Assembly: GCA_949316495.1 (NCBI GenBank)
Contig: OX439012.1
Coordinates: 7,470,549 to 7,534,548 of the forward strand
Direction: 5' to 3'
DNA: 64,000 bases
DNA from: Amphiduros pacificus
Taxonomy: Eukaryota; Annelida; Polychaeta; Phyllodocida; Hesionidae
The position numbers and the translations under genes are program-made. This document shows, piece after piece, positions 21,675-32,800 of the stretch (position 1 is the stretch's first letter; each line of letters opens with the position of its first letter). Under the pieces are notes generated by a model. The model was not told the DNA's origin. It did no database searches and was given only the letters and a program-made list of their open reading frames with translations.

Positions 21675-21930
21675 TGCCACACAAAGAAAGAATAGGAGTT
21701 TCACAATAGCAGCTCGACAAAAGAACTTAGAAACCAAGAGTACATCCACAGAAGAGGCACCAGAAGTGAAGGAACAACACCTCTGGAGGTGCTGACACCT
21801 CTACACAAACCTTCCATGTTAGCAAGACCTAGGATAATGCAGTCAGTCCCCATCCAACTGAAGAGATCGAAGTAGATCAAAACCTTGTTGGTCGTGGCCA
21901 GGGACTATGATTGTTGTCTATCTCATCTTC
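21675..21930 (+). mobile_element. Isolated 3'-terminal copy of the hammerhead-bearing element
   Basis: About 21740-21920 aligns with 8440-8620: gaaggaacaacacctc, then gtcagtcccc, tccaactgaagagatcga and the gttggtcgtgg block. No RT or endonuclease sequence is attached. It is either a 5'-truncated retroelement copy or a small non-autonomous hammerhead element. The ribozyme core (21844-21907) is not fully intact and is probably inactive. Confidence 0.65.
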
Positions 21931-23194
21931 ACATTCTTCTTTTGCACTAAATGCATACTTCTGTTGGCTCAATTCTTCAAAAATATCTTTAATTGATCAA
22001 ATTTAGTATTCATTGACTGAATGTTTACATTAAGGTCAATGGACTGAGGTCAATGGTGACATCACTAAGATTTGAAGGAATCTAAATCTTCACCTCTATA
22101 GCTATCTCTATATAAAATATGAAACATATTACTGGTAGTTTTAGAGAAGATTTTTAAAGAAATGTTGACAAGATGGACGGACACACATTTTCCCCACTTA
22201 ATATTCCACCCCTTTCTTTTAAATAAACCCAAGGTTACTGGCAAGCCCTTAATGCAATGTATGAATTAATGATCTTATCATTGTTGTCATTCTTGTTGTT
22301 ATTATCCAATGTCAAAACATCAAAATTCTGTAAAATATTATAAACTTTATTTTCATTAAATTGGAGAATACATAATATAAATTCATTGCAATGTTCATAA
22401 ATGTATACAAGTGTGCAGGATTTCTCAATATTCTGGAATAATACTTGTTATTCCCACATTGTGCATGAAACATTGGCAGAAACAGATTTCTTTATATCGC
22501 TCTTAATGCACTTATCCTGTCAACAAGTGATGAAAAGTGAACGTTTTAGCCAAGTCTGTTTTTGTACCGTCAAAAGGCTAACATCATAAACTGTATCTAT
22601 TCAATGAAGGAAGTCATATTTTCTTATTCATTTAGGATTTGGAGGACACAAAAATAATGACACAACAGTTTTAATATGAAGCCCTGCGTAAAACAGCATT
22701 TCCTCCTCATTTCAAGAATATGATGTGTAACTGTAATACCTCAATGTGAAATAAAATTAGCTCCACAGGTTAAAAACATTAATGAAATCATTCCTCACAT
22801 TAGTCTGTTCTTATGAATTCATTGAAACCTCAGGAAACTGGATCTATAAAATATCTGTGGCTGACTGACCTTGCCAAAATTGCAAAAAAATGAATAATCA
22901 TTAGTTCAGATAAGAATTGTATTAGCAGGTATTTGCTCATTTTTATTCCTATAAATAAGCAATGAAGATTAATTCTGTGTATTTTAATTTATCTTAACAT
23001 CAGTGCTCTTTCAAGCAAACCAATATCTGCATTTAATGAAATGTTTGTCTTCTGAAAATCTACATGAGACTTGCACTGTGTTGTATAAAAATAATTCAAG
23101 ATTATGTGCATTATTATATTATGATACCAGGTTTTAGTATTATGCATATTGATCACAATGTACACTCAGGTAATCTGTCAAGTACTCTTGTCTG
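21931..23194. other. No gene seen
   Basis: AT-rich. 22119-22200 is a diverged copy of 2738-2825. No supported gene. Confidence 0.35.
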
Positions 23195-23472
23195 AGGCCA
23201 GTACACACATCTATGTGGTCACTTACCAGGCCAGTACACACATCTATGTGGTCACTTACTAGCTCAGTACACACATCTATGTGGTCACTTACCAGGCCAG
23301 TACACACATCTATGTGGTCACTTACTAGCCCAGTACACACATCTATGTGGTCACTTACCAGGCCAGTACACACATCTATGTACTCGCTTACTAGCCCAGT
23401 ACACACATCTATGTGGTCACTTACCAGGCCAGTACACACATCTATGTGGTCACTTACTAGCCCAGTACACAC
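23195..23472 (-). repeat. 33-bp minisatellite carrying GTAAGT on the minus strand
   Basis: About 8.5 units of aggccagtacacacatctat with gtggtcacttacc. Alternating units read accagg and actagc, giving a 66-bp dimer period. On the minus strand most units carry GTAAGTGACC, a full 5' splice-site consensus. Because 33 is divisible by 3, both strands stay open by chance of periodicity. Confidence 0.9.
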
Positions 23473-23476
23473 TTAC

Positions 23477-23501
23477 ATTACCAATTCGAGTTGATGGCCC
23501 T
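23477..23501 (-). CDS. Possible micro-exon beside the 33-bp array
   Basis: On the minus strand, CTATTTCAG precedes 25 nt (AGGGCCATCAAC through GGTAAT) followed by GTAAGTGTG. One frame is open. The evidence is only the pair of splice-like signals and the fact that the neighbouring array repeats a GTAAGT-bearing unit, as arrays in OTUD3 do at real exons. Confidence 0.15.
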
Positions 23502-25504
23502 CTGAAATAGATGAGATTTGTCAAGGGTTAAGATATTCCATCTGTCTGGAGTAATATAATAATTATAGTGCAAACTTCTGCAGAACATTTAAACCTACAG
23601 TCCTATCATGTTCCTTTTTCTGGACTTTTTCTGTTACAATCTTCCAAATGTTCCTTTTATTCTGAGTTTTTTTCACAAGGTGTGATTTATTTTGGGGTTC
23701 CGAATTAGATATCTATCTCAATTTATTTCTTAATATATCCTCAGCAATACATGTTATGAAATTGGTAAAGTTAAACCTAATTTTTTATAAGATAGTGTTA
23801 CATTTTTGCATGGGAATACAGACAGATGGACAAACTCAACATAACCCTAAGGCCAAGCATAACCGACAGCTTAAGATATTCTCCTCCAATGTTCACACAC
23901 ACACATATAATACTACAGTATGTACTCTACTCTGGTTTTAACTCAAACTTTACAAAAGGAAAATCACAGATTAATTATGGAAGAAATGATAAAAATTCAG
24001 ATTACAACGCTCATGAGACATTTTCAACTTGCATTTGGAAATTGCCTGTAGCCACGATATATTTACATTTTTGCAGACATTGGCTATAACTGTATATTTA
24101 CTGTTAACAATATCTCTTTAATAAGTAGAGAGGTATTTTGACCTGAAAAATATGTTTTCATTATGCTACACGTCCAAAGAAATATTTTTCACAACTCACA
24201 ATTATGGTCTAGTTTCAGAAGGTGGGAGAAGCCAAATTGTTATTCCATAGGTGGGAAAATTTTGAGAGCAGCAAAAGAATATTACCAAGACTAAAAAAAC
24301 CATGGCCATTTTTTAAACATCCTTTTTCCAACTTCAAATAAAGCAGTTTGACAAATTTATAAGGGCTACTATGGTAACGAAGCTGAACACTCGACGATAT
24401 GTTCATTACATCTGCACTTTGTTACGAGATTCAAGCAACACTGTCCCCCAGTCTCATCTCAATATATATACCCCAGTCTTTAATGGAACAGAATATTTGA
24501 ATAAATTTGTGGAGTTAAATTAACTTATCATGTAAGTATGAAATTGAGGTACCAAAAAAATATAAGATGTCAAGTTTTAGGTGGTAAAGTGGGCTGCGAC
24601 TGGTAGCGATTATGGCCGGGCGATTATGGCTGGCTTCTACTGTTCAGACATTTGAATTGGCAAGATCGCCACGAGTGATACCAAACCTTACCTACTCATT
24701 CAAACAGAATAGAAACAACCCCAAAGATCATCACAAATTATTTATTTTTTGTGAATATTTTAGGAAAAATTTTTACTATTTTTTTTCATTTTGTGAGATT
24801 ACAAATTCCCCCAAAAGATTGCTTTGAAAACTTAAAAATAGTATATTAATTCCCACTTTACTCTTGGCGGGTACAATCCCCCTTCAAGCATTGCTAATAC
24901 AAGAAAAACTGATGCAAGCATTGTCAACAGGCAGCCAGTAATATTTACATTTAGTAAATGCTAATTCAGGTAAAATCACATATAAACATGGGCAAAACAT
25001 GCTAATGTACTATATCTTTAAATGCTGTTGGTCTCAAATATTTCAGGCAAAAGAGGAAAATTTACTTTAAGTTAATGCCGGTATCCAAAATTAAGTGTTG
25101 AAATATAAAGTAATAAGAAGCTATTTGGTCATGGACACAGGCATGATATGGTCTAGTTTCAGAAGGTGGGAGAAGCCAAATTGGTATTCCATAGGTGGGA
25201 AAATTTTGAGAGTAGCAAAAGAATATTACACAATAATGGCCTTTCAAAATGAATGAATAATATGTAATATTACCCTTTTGTTTGAAATAACAGCTCAATA
25301 AATTACAATAAAACTTTGCAGCCATTTTCCTGATTTACATTAATTGGTAACTCATGTAGGTATCATACCAAGTAGCTAATAATGCTAATATGTATAATAT
25401 ATATCTAATATATTCTGTGCAGAGAATAGAATGATGCAGTGCCTCAATTAATGGGTCAAAGTCTGGTTTACATCATCAAGCAGGAATTGCATAACCTTAA
25501 GAAA
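23502..25504. other. No gene seen; one 83-bp duplication
   Basis: 24204-24286 and 25147-25229 are near-identical direct copies (tatggtctagtttcagaagg through aaaagaatattac). The rest is AT-rich spacer with a short CA stretch near 23898. Confidence 0.5.
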
Positions 25505-25688
25505 ATTACTTAAGTAAGAGTACAACTTAAGTAAGAATATTACTTAAGTATGAGCACTACTTACGTAAGAGCACTACTTACGTAAGAGCACTACTTACGT
25601 AAGAGCACTACTTAAGTAAGAGCACTACTTAAGTAAGAGCAATACTTAAGTAAGAACACTACTTGAGTGAAAACACTACTTAAGTACA
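25505..25688 (+). repeat. 17-bp palindromic minisatellite
   Basis: About 11 units of acttaagtaagagcact, with a variant acttacgtaagagcact. Each unit contains a perfect palindrome centred on TTAAGTAA/TTACGTAA-type sequence, so the array can fold on itself at many points. Confidence 0.9.
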
Positions 25689-25689
25689 G

Positions 25690-26440
25690 CACGGGATCAC
25701 ATGTATGCCTTACAAATATATATAACACCAGCATGTCTAGTATATCACAAATATCCGTGTGTTTGTATCACCTCTTAGCTCTAATATATATATACACTGC
25801 TCTAACAGTCTGTCCCAGCAGTTCCTCGTCTCACTACATGAATAACTCCTCTGGGACATGTGAAGAATGCTCAGATGGATTTGCTCCTGGCTGTCTCTCT
25901 CTCTCCGGGTTGATCAAGTCAGCCCCCCACAAATATGGACTGAACTGTGTGTGTGTGTGAATTGAATCCTTGTAAAGCCACCGCGCCCTGTAGTACTGCA
26001 TCCAGTTGGGTTCTAGGCAGGACACCTCATCTGGACCCTCACAACTCCATCCGGTCTGGCAGATGGCCAGCTTGGTGCTAGTTTTGAAGATGGTGACTAC
26101 TCCGACTGGAGAGGTTAGATATATTCTGTAATAATAATCCTCTCCTGTCTTTGATTGACACTGTAACTGTATTATTTTGTCACCGTAACTGGTAACTGCA
26201 ACTGGTCAGTGTAACTGATCAGTGTAACTGGTCACTTCTGCATCAAATCTAAAAGTTTGTGCTGAAACCTTGGAATCTTGGCCAATAATTGCTGAGGAAA
26301 GTTGCCTCTCTTGATGACACTTCTAACTTGTATTACATGTATTATGACTTTTAGTTCCATCTTTTCTTCTTGAATGACAGACAATTCATTACAAAAAAAT
26401 ATTTCTTAGAAGAATATTAATACCCATAAGCTCATCACTG
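25690..26440. other. Unassigned, partly GC-richer segment
   Basis: About 25800-26115 is richer in GC than its surroundings and has open stretches on both strands, including a Cys-containing minus-strand reading (KLAICQTGWSCEGPDEVSC near 26050). No start, splice pair or known domain can be set. About 26160-26240 has short gtaactggtcagt repeats. Confidence 0.25.
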
Positions 26441-26447
26441 ATTAAGT

Positions 26448-26704
26448 CCTGCAGAGGGCACCACCAAAATATGCCTTATGTTATTCCAACAAATTCCAGC
26501 AGAGGGCACCACCAAAAGATGCCTCATGTTATTCCAATAAATTCCAGCAGAGGGCACCACTAACAAGGAGCCGTCAATTACATTTCACCATCAATAGGCT
26601 AATTGTTTTATAAATCCAACAGAGGGCACCACTAGCCAGGTGTCCTCAGTAATAATTTGCCACCAATGTGTTTATTGTCCTATAGATCCAGTAGAGGTCA
26701 CCAC
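26448..26704 (+). promoter_or_regulatory. Five CTCF-like motifs in the OTUD3 3' flank
   Basis: CC(A/T)(G/A)(C/T)AGAGGGCACC-type motifs start at 26448, 26496, 26544, 26616 and 26688, all in one orientation. Spacings are 48, 48, 72 and 72 bases, all multiples of 24. The core resembles the vertebrate CTCF consensus (CCASNAGRKGGCRC). The last copy is degenerate (GAGGTCACC) and abuts the OTUD3 stop codon. They may equally be the remains of a decayed tandem repeat. Confidence 0.35.
26671..26676 (-). terminator. Possible poly(A) signal of OTUD3
   Basis: AATAAA on the minus strand, about 30 bases after the OTUD3 stop codon. It would give a very short 3' UTR. Confidence 0.25.
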
Positions 26705-26706
26705 TA

Positions 26707-26871
26707 TCAAATGTGCAGGGATCCCATGCCGTTACTTATCACAGTTTCTGACGGGTCGTCGTCGTCGTAGTCCGCGGGGGCACTGGCGCCTATCATTTTT
26801 AACCTGTGCCGCTCCTGAGTTCTCAGCTGCTTCTGTAATTTCTTCTGTTTGTTCTTTTCTTTTGTTGATAA
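26707..26871 (-). CDS. OTUD3: OTUD3 exon 8 (terminal)
   Basis: Acceptor TTTACTTTCCAG, phase 0. A basic, probably helical segment ([20 protein letters not shown]) corresponds to the C-terminal region of human OTUD3, followed by an acidic patch (DYDDDDPSE). Stop TGA at 26709-26707. Confidence 0.9.
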   Translation of the reverse strand, partial: LSTKEKNKQKKLQKQLRTQERHRLKMIGASAPADYDDDDPSETVISNGMGSLHI

Positions 26872-29800
26872 CTGGAAAGTAAAAATTAAAATTAAACCAT
26901 TTATCACACAACATTTATTTTTGTCTCGCTTGATTCTGCTTAAGTTCAAATGACATTACATTTTGAAAATGTTCAAATCTAATTTTAAAAAAAGGTTTAG
27001 TTTTGTGCAGTTTCTTTTGTGAAAACCGTATTTAATGAAAACCTTTCCATTTATTTGTTTCAAAATTATAATAAAATGCAGGGGAGAAAAATCTACAAGG
27101 CATTTTGTGTATTTAAGCAGTCCTCGTCATTTTAATATTTTTTCACTTGAATTCAAATGCCTTATGCCAAAAATAAGCATCAAACTCAATTTCTTTTTTA
27201 ATTATCAAAATATTACTCAGTCACCAAAAATCACATTTGAAAACAGCATTAACCTTATCTCAAAATAGACAGACAAGATCACAGACCAAAGAAATATCCA
27301 AAGAATGTGGTACCTTTTTATCTTTAGGTTTGGCCCCTTTTCCACTGGTCCCAGAGCCATTACCAAATATTCTGTTGGCAGTGCCATTGTCTGACCATAT
27401 ACCGCTATCTGCTGTGTGTTGAGATGAGACTGAAGTGCAATCCTCAGGCCCCACATGACCTGCAATGAAACAATATATAGATCACATGACCTGCAATGAA
27501 ACAATGTACAAATCACATGACCTGCAATGAAACAATATATAGATCATATGTCCCGCAATATTACAAGATAATGGTCATATGACATGCAATGGAACAATAT
27601 ACAGATCACATGACCTGCAATGAAACAATGTACAGATCACATGACCTGCAATGAAACAATGTACAAATCACATGACCTGCAATATATAGATCATTTGACA
27701 TAAATTGTACATGACACGACCTATAATGGTACAATGTTTGGATCAAATGATCTTAAATGCATCAATACAGATGCAGGTAACCACTTGATGCGTGCATCAG
27801 AGACAGGGCTGTGGATAAACCTACCATTAGCAGCACTTGATGCGTGCATCAGAGACAGGGCTGTGGATAAACCTACCATTAGCAGCACTTGATGCGTGCA
27901 TCAGAGACAGGGCTGTGTATAAACCTACCTTTAGCAGCACTTGATGCATGCATCAGAGACAGGGCTGTGGAAAAACCTACCATTAGCAGCACTTGATGCA
28001 TGCTACAGAGACAGGGCTGTGTATAAACCTACTATTAGCAGCACTTGATGCGTGCATCAGAGACAGGGCTGTGGATAAACCTACCATTAGCAGCACTTGA
28101 TGCGTGCATCAGAGACAGGGCTGTGTATAAACCTACTATTAGCAGCACTTGATGCATAGATCAGAGACAGGGCTGTGTATAAACCTACAATTAGCAGCAC
28201 TTGATGCGTGCATCAGAGACAGGGCTGTGTATAAACCTACCATTAGCAGCACTTGATGCATACATCAGAGACAGGGCTGTGGATCAACCTACCATTAGCA
28301 CCACTTGATGGGTGCATCAGAGACAGGGCTGTGTATAAACCTACCATTAGCAGCACTTGATGCGTGCATCAGAGACAGGGCTGTGTATAAACCTACCATT
28401 AGCAGCACTTGATGCGTGCATCAGAGACAGGGCTGTGTATAAACCTACCATTAGCAGCACTTGATGCCTGCATCAGAGACAGGGCTGTGCATAAACCTAC
28501 CGTTAGCAACACTTGATGCGTGCATCAGAGACAGGGCTGTGTATAAACCTACCGTTAACAACACTCGACGCGTGCATCAGAGACAGGGCTGTGCATAAAC
28601 CTACCATTAGCAGCACTTGATGCGTGCATCAGAGACAGGGCTGTGTATAAACCTACCATTAGCAGCACTTGATTCATGCTACAGAGACAGGGCTGTGTAT
28701 AAACCTACCATTAGCAGCACTTGATGCGTGCATCAGAGACAGGGCTGTGTATAAACCTACCGTTAGCAACACTTGATGCATGCATCAGAGACAGGGCTTT
28801 GCATAAACCTACCATTAGCAGCACTTGATGCGTGCATCAGAGACAGGGCTGTGCATAAACCTACCATTAGCAGCACTTGATGCATGCATCAGAGACAGGG
28901 CTTTGCATAAACCTACCATTAGCAGCACTTGATGCGTGCATCAGAGACAGGGCTGTGCATAAACCTACCGTTAGCAGCACTTGATGCGTAACGTTAACGT
29001 TAACAACACTTGATACGTGCATCAGAGACAGGGCTGTGTATAAACCTACAATTAGCAGCACTTGATGCGTGCATCAGAGACAGGGCTGTGTATAAACCTA
29101 CAATTAGCAGCACTTGATGCGTGCATCAGAGACAGGGCTGTGGATCAACCTACCATTAGCACCACTTGATGGGTGCATCAGAGACAGGGCTGTGCATAAA
29201 CCTACCATTAGCAGCACTTGATGCGTGCATCAGAGACAGGGCTTTGCATAAACCTACCATTAGCAGCACTTGATGCGTGCATCAGAGACAGGGCTGTGCA
29301 TAAACCTACCGTTAGCAGCACTTGATGCGTACGTCAGAGACAGGGCTGTGTATAAACCTACCATTAGCAGCACTTGATGCGTTCATCAGAGACAGGGCTG
29401 TGTATAAACCTACCATTAGCAGCACTTGATGCGTGCATCAGAGACAGGGCTGTGTATAAACCTACCATTAGCAGCACTTGATGCGTGCATCAGAGACAGG
29501 GCTGTGTATAAACCTACCGTTAGCAGCACTTGATGCATACATCAGAGACAGGGCTGTGCATAAACCTACCATTAGCAGCACTTGATGCATGCATCAGAGA
29601 CAGGGCTGTGTATAAACTTACCATTAGCAGCACTTGATGCGTGCATCAGAGACAGGGCTGTGTATAAACCTACCGTTAGCAGCACTTGATGCGTACATCA
29701 GAGACAGGGCTGTGTATAAACCTACCATTAGCAGCACTTGATGCGTGCATCAGAGACAGGGCTGTGTATAAACCTACCATTAGCAGCACTTGATGCGTGC

Positions 29801-32800
29801 ATCAGAGACAGGGCTGTGTATAAACCTACCGTTAGCAGCACTTGATGCGTGCATCAGAGACAGGGCTGTGTATAAACCTACCGTTAGCAGCACTTGATGC
29901 GTGCATCAGAGACAGGGCTGTGTATAAACCTACCATTAGCAGCACTTGATGCGTACGTCAGAGACAGGGCTGTGTATAAACCTACCATTAGCAGCACTTG
30001 ATGCATGCATCAGAGACAGGGCTGTGTATAAACCTACCATTAGCAGCACTTGATGCGTGCATCAGAGACAGGATCATGTCGATAGCAGACTCTGCATCAT
30101 ATAGAACTTCTTCCAGTGTCTGCCTCACTAATGTTGCATCCTGAAAAACGAAAATAAATCTTTAATTATCTATCTCATAAATATGGGAAATCGTACTGAA
30201 GAACAGGCAGGAAAAATGGCGCTATCTTTCTTATGATTTTTTTTTACCATTAGATTTTCATTTGTAAATGGCCAAAGAAAACAGGAAACAAATTCCCATT
30301 CAATAGCAGGTCTGAGCCACAAAGTAAAATTTGAAAAAATCTTATTTTATAATGCTACAGGATGGATGCTGAGGAATATTTTTTCAAATAATGACAAATT
30401 AATCTGAAATTATGAGACTTATAAATCAGGACAATAATGCTGCGTCATTTTGGTGAAATTTGGTGCTGTTATTTCTACCTAGTTCCTATTCACTCTGTAA
30501 GAATATTTTCTGTGTTCCCTGTAGGAATACTTACTGTTCACCCTGTAGGAATACTTATTGTTCACCCTGTAGGAATATTTATTGTTCACCCTGTAGGAAT
30601 ACTTACTGTTAACCCTGTAGGAATATTACTGCACACCCTGTAGTAATACTTACTGTTAACCCTATGGGAATACTTACTGTACACCCTGTAGGAGGAATAC
30701 TTATATGCACACCCTGTGGGAATATTTATTCCACACCCTGTGAGAATACTTCTTTACACCCAGTAGGAATACTTCCAGAACACCCTGTAGGAATACTTAC
30801 TGTACACCCTGTAGCTCTCATGACGGTTTCCTCCACGTCGTCAAGGCCTCTGTAGGCGCGGGCCACGCCCACCGTTTCCCTGTTAACATTGGGGGCATAG
30901 GAGGGGACGTTATCGTAGTCGGAGTCGTACCCTGGCGAGGAGGGGGGAAAGGTGTAGGTGGCAGCACCTTCCTCGTAGTAGTGGTTGTGTGAGTTCTGGG
31001 GAAGTTCCTCATCACCCATCGGTCCCTCAAACTTCACCTTCTCTCCATCGCCCTGAAAGTTATAATATCAAACACACCATGATAAATGTTGGAACAGGAA
31101 CTATTATTTTACATCCATTTTGCACAACGCTGACACTCTTCAAATCTTCTGGATGATTTCCACACTGTCCACCAGAGTCACATACAAACTTCACCATGCT
31201 GACCTCTGGTGGAGTTTGGATGAATCAAACTCAAATATTAAATGTTTTATTAAATGATTACACCTCTAAACCAATATGTGCATATATTTGAGAAATTTAA
31301 TTGTAGGATTCATCACATCGTGCAAAGTCATTGATCTGATCCATAATTAATCTTATAATAACTTTCACGTTTTATAACCCAGTGCATCTGTTTCTTATTC
31401 AAATGCAACAAACTCCTTCATTAATATTTCCATTTAATGTAAAATGTAATGGTAAGATATCTGAAAAAAGATATATTGATATTGATGTACCCCAAGGCTC
31501 AACTTTGGACCATTTTTATTCTAATTCTTATGAATTGTAACAGTAAACTTTGACTGTTTAATATTTGAGGATATGACCTCATGGAGAAGTTCAAATGGCA
31601 GACTTTTTCACAAAGAAGGGACTATTTCATCTCAACATTAATGTTCAAAAGTGTACATGGACAGGCCCCACATTGGTTATCAAATGAAATGTGTATGTCA
31701 TGTGAAAGTCATGACTAAGAAACGAGATTTTCTTCTGGTATGGACATTATCGTACCTAAGCCCAAAAGGGAATCTTTTCAAAATTCTTTTCAATATCAAG
31801 GAGCATCGTTATGGAATAGTCTGTTATCTCATTTAAAGGAAGCTACCACTGTTAATCAATTCAAATATAATTATAAGAAAGAATGTTTCTAATATCTGAT
31901 GCAAATATTTTGTTTTTTTACCCAGGACTGCATTGAAAAAACAGATTATCCGAATGTATCATCCTGTATAAATATGTTTAAATAAAATAAAATAAAATAA
32001 AATAAAATAAAATAAAATAAAATAAAATAAAACACATCAGCATTGTTAACTCATGAAAATAAATTTTCATCAAAATTCAATAACACATTATTAACATGGG
32101 GACACAAGTCAATAATAATGATATCTTGTGAAACACTCCTTTTTGCACAAAATTAACACCAGAGGTCACCAGAAGTTAATGAGAAAATCAGACAGACATT
32201 ATAGGAATGAAAGGGAAGATTTAAAATAGACATAAAATAAAGGGATGTAAACATTTAGATAGAAATAACCATAATAAATGTCAATATTAATGCATATATG
32301 ATTCAATGAATGGCAATATTTGGACAGATCTTTCCCTGAATGAATGGCATGATTTAGACAGATCTTTCCCTGAATGAATGGCATGATTTAGACAGATCTT
32401 TCTCTGAATGAATGGCATGGTTAAGACAGATCTTTCTCTGAATGAATGGCATGATTTAGAGACTTTTCTCTGAATGAATGGCACGATTTAGAGACTTTTT
32501 CTCTGAATGAATGGCATGATTTAGACAGATCTTTCCCTGAATGAATGGCATGATTTAGACAGACTTTTCTCTGAATGAATGGCATGGTTAAGACAGATCT
32601 TTCTCTGATTGAATGGCATGATTTAGACAGACTTTTCTCTGAATGAATAGCACGATTAAGACAGACTTTTCTCTGAATGAATGGCATGATTTAGACAGAC
32701 TTTTCTCTGAATGAATGGCATGATTTAGACAGACTTTTCTCTGAATGAATGGCATGATTTAGACAGACTTTTCTCTGAATGAATGGCATGATTTAGACAG

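Noticed and set aside
27780-30071. CRISPR-like array of regular repeats
   Set aside because: The whole 52-bp unit is conserved with no unique spacers, and it derives from an OTUD3 exon edge. Eukaryotic context throughout.
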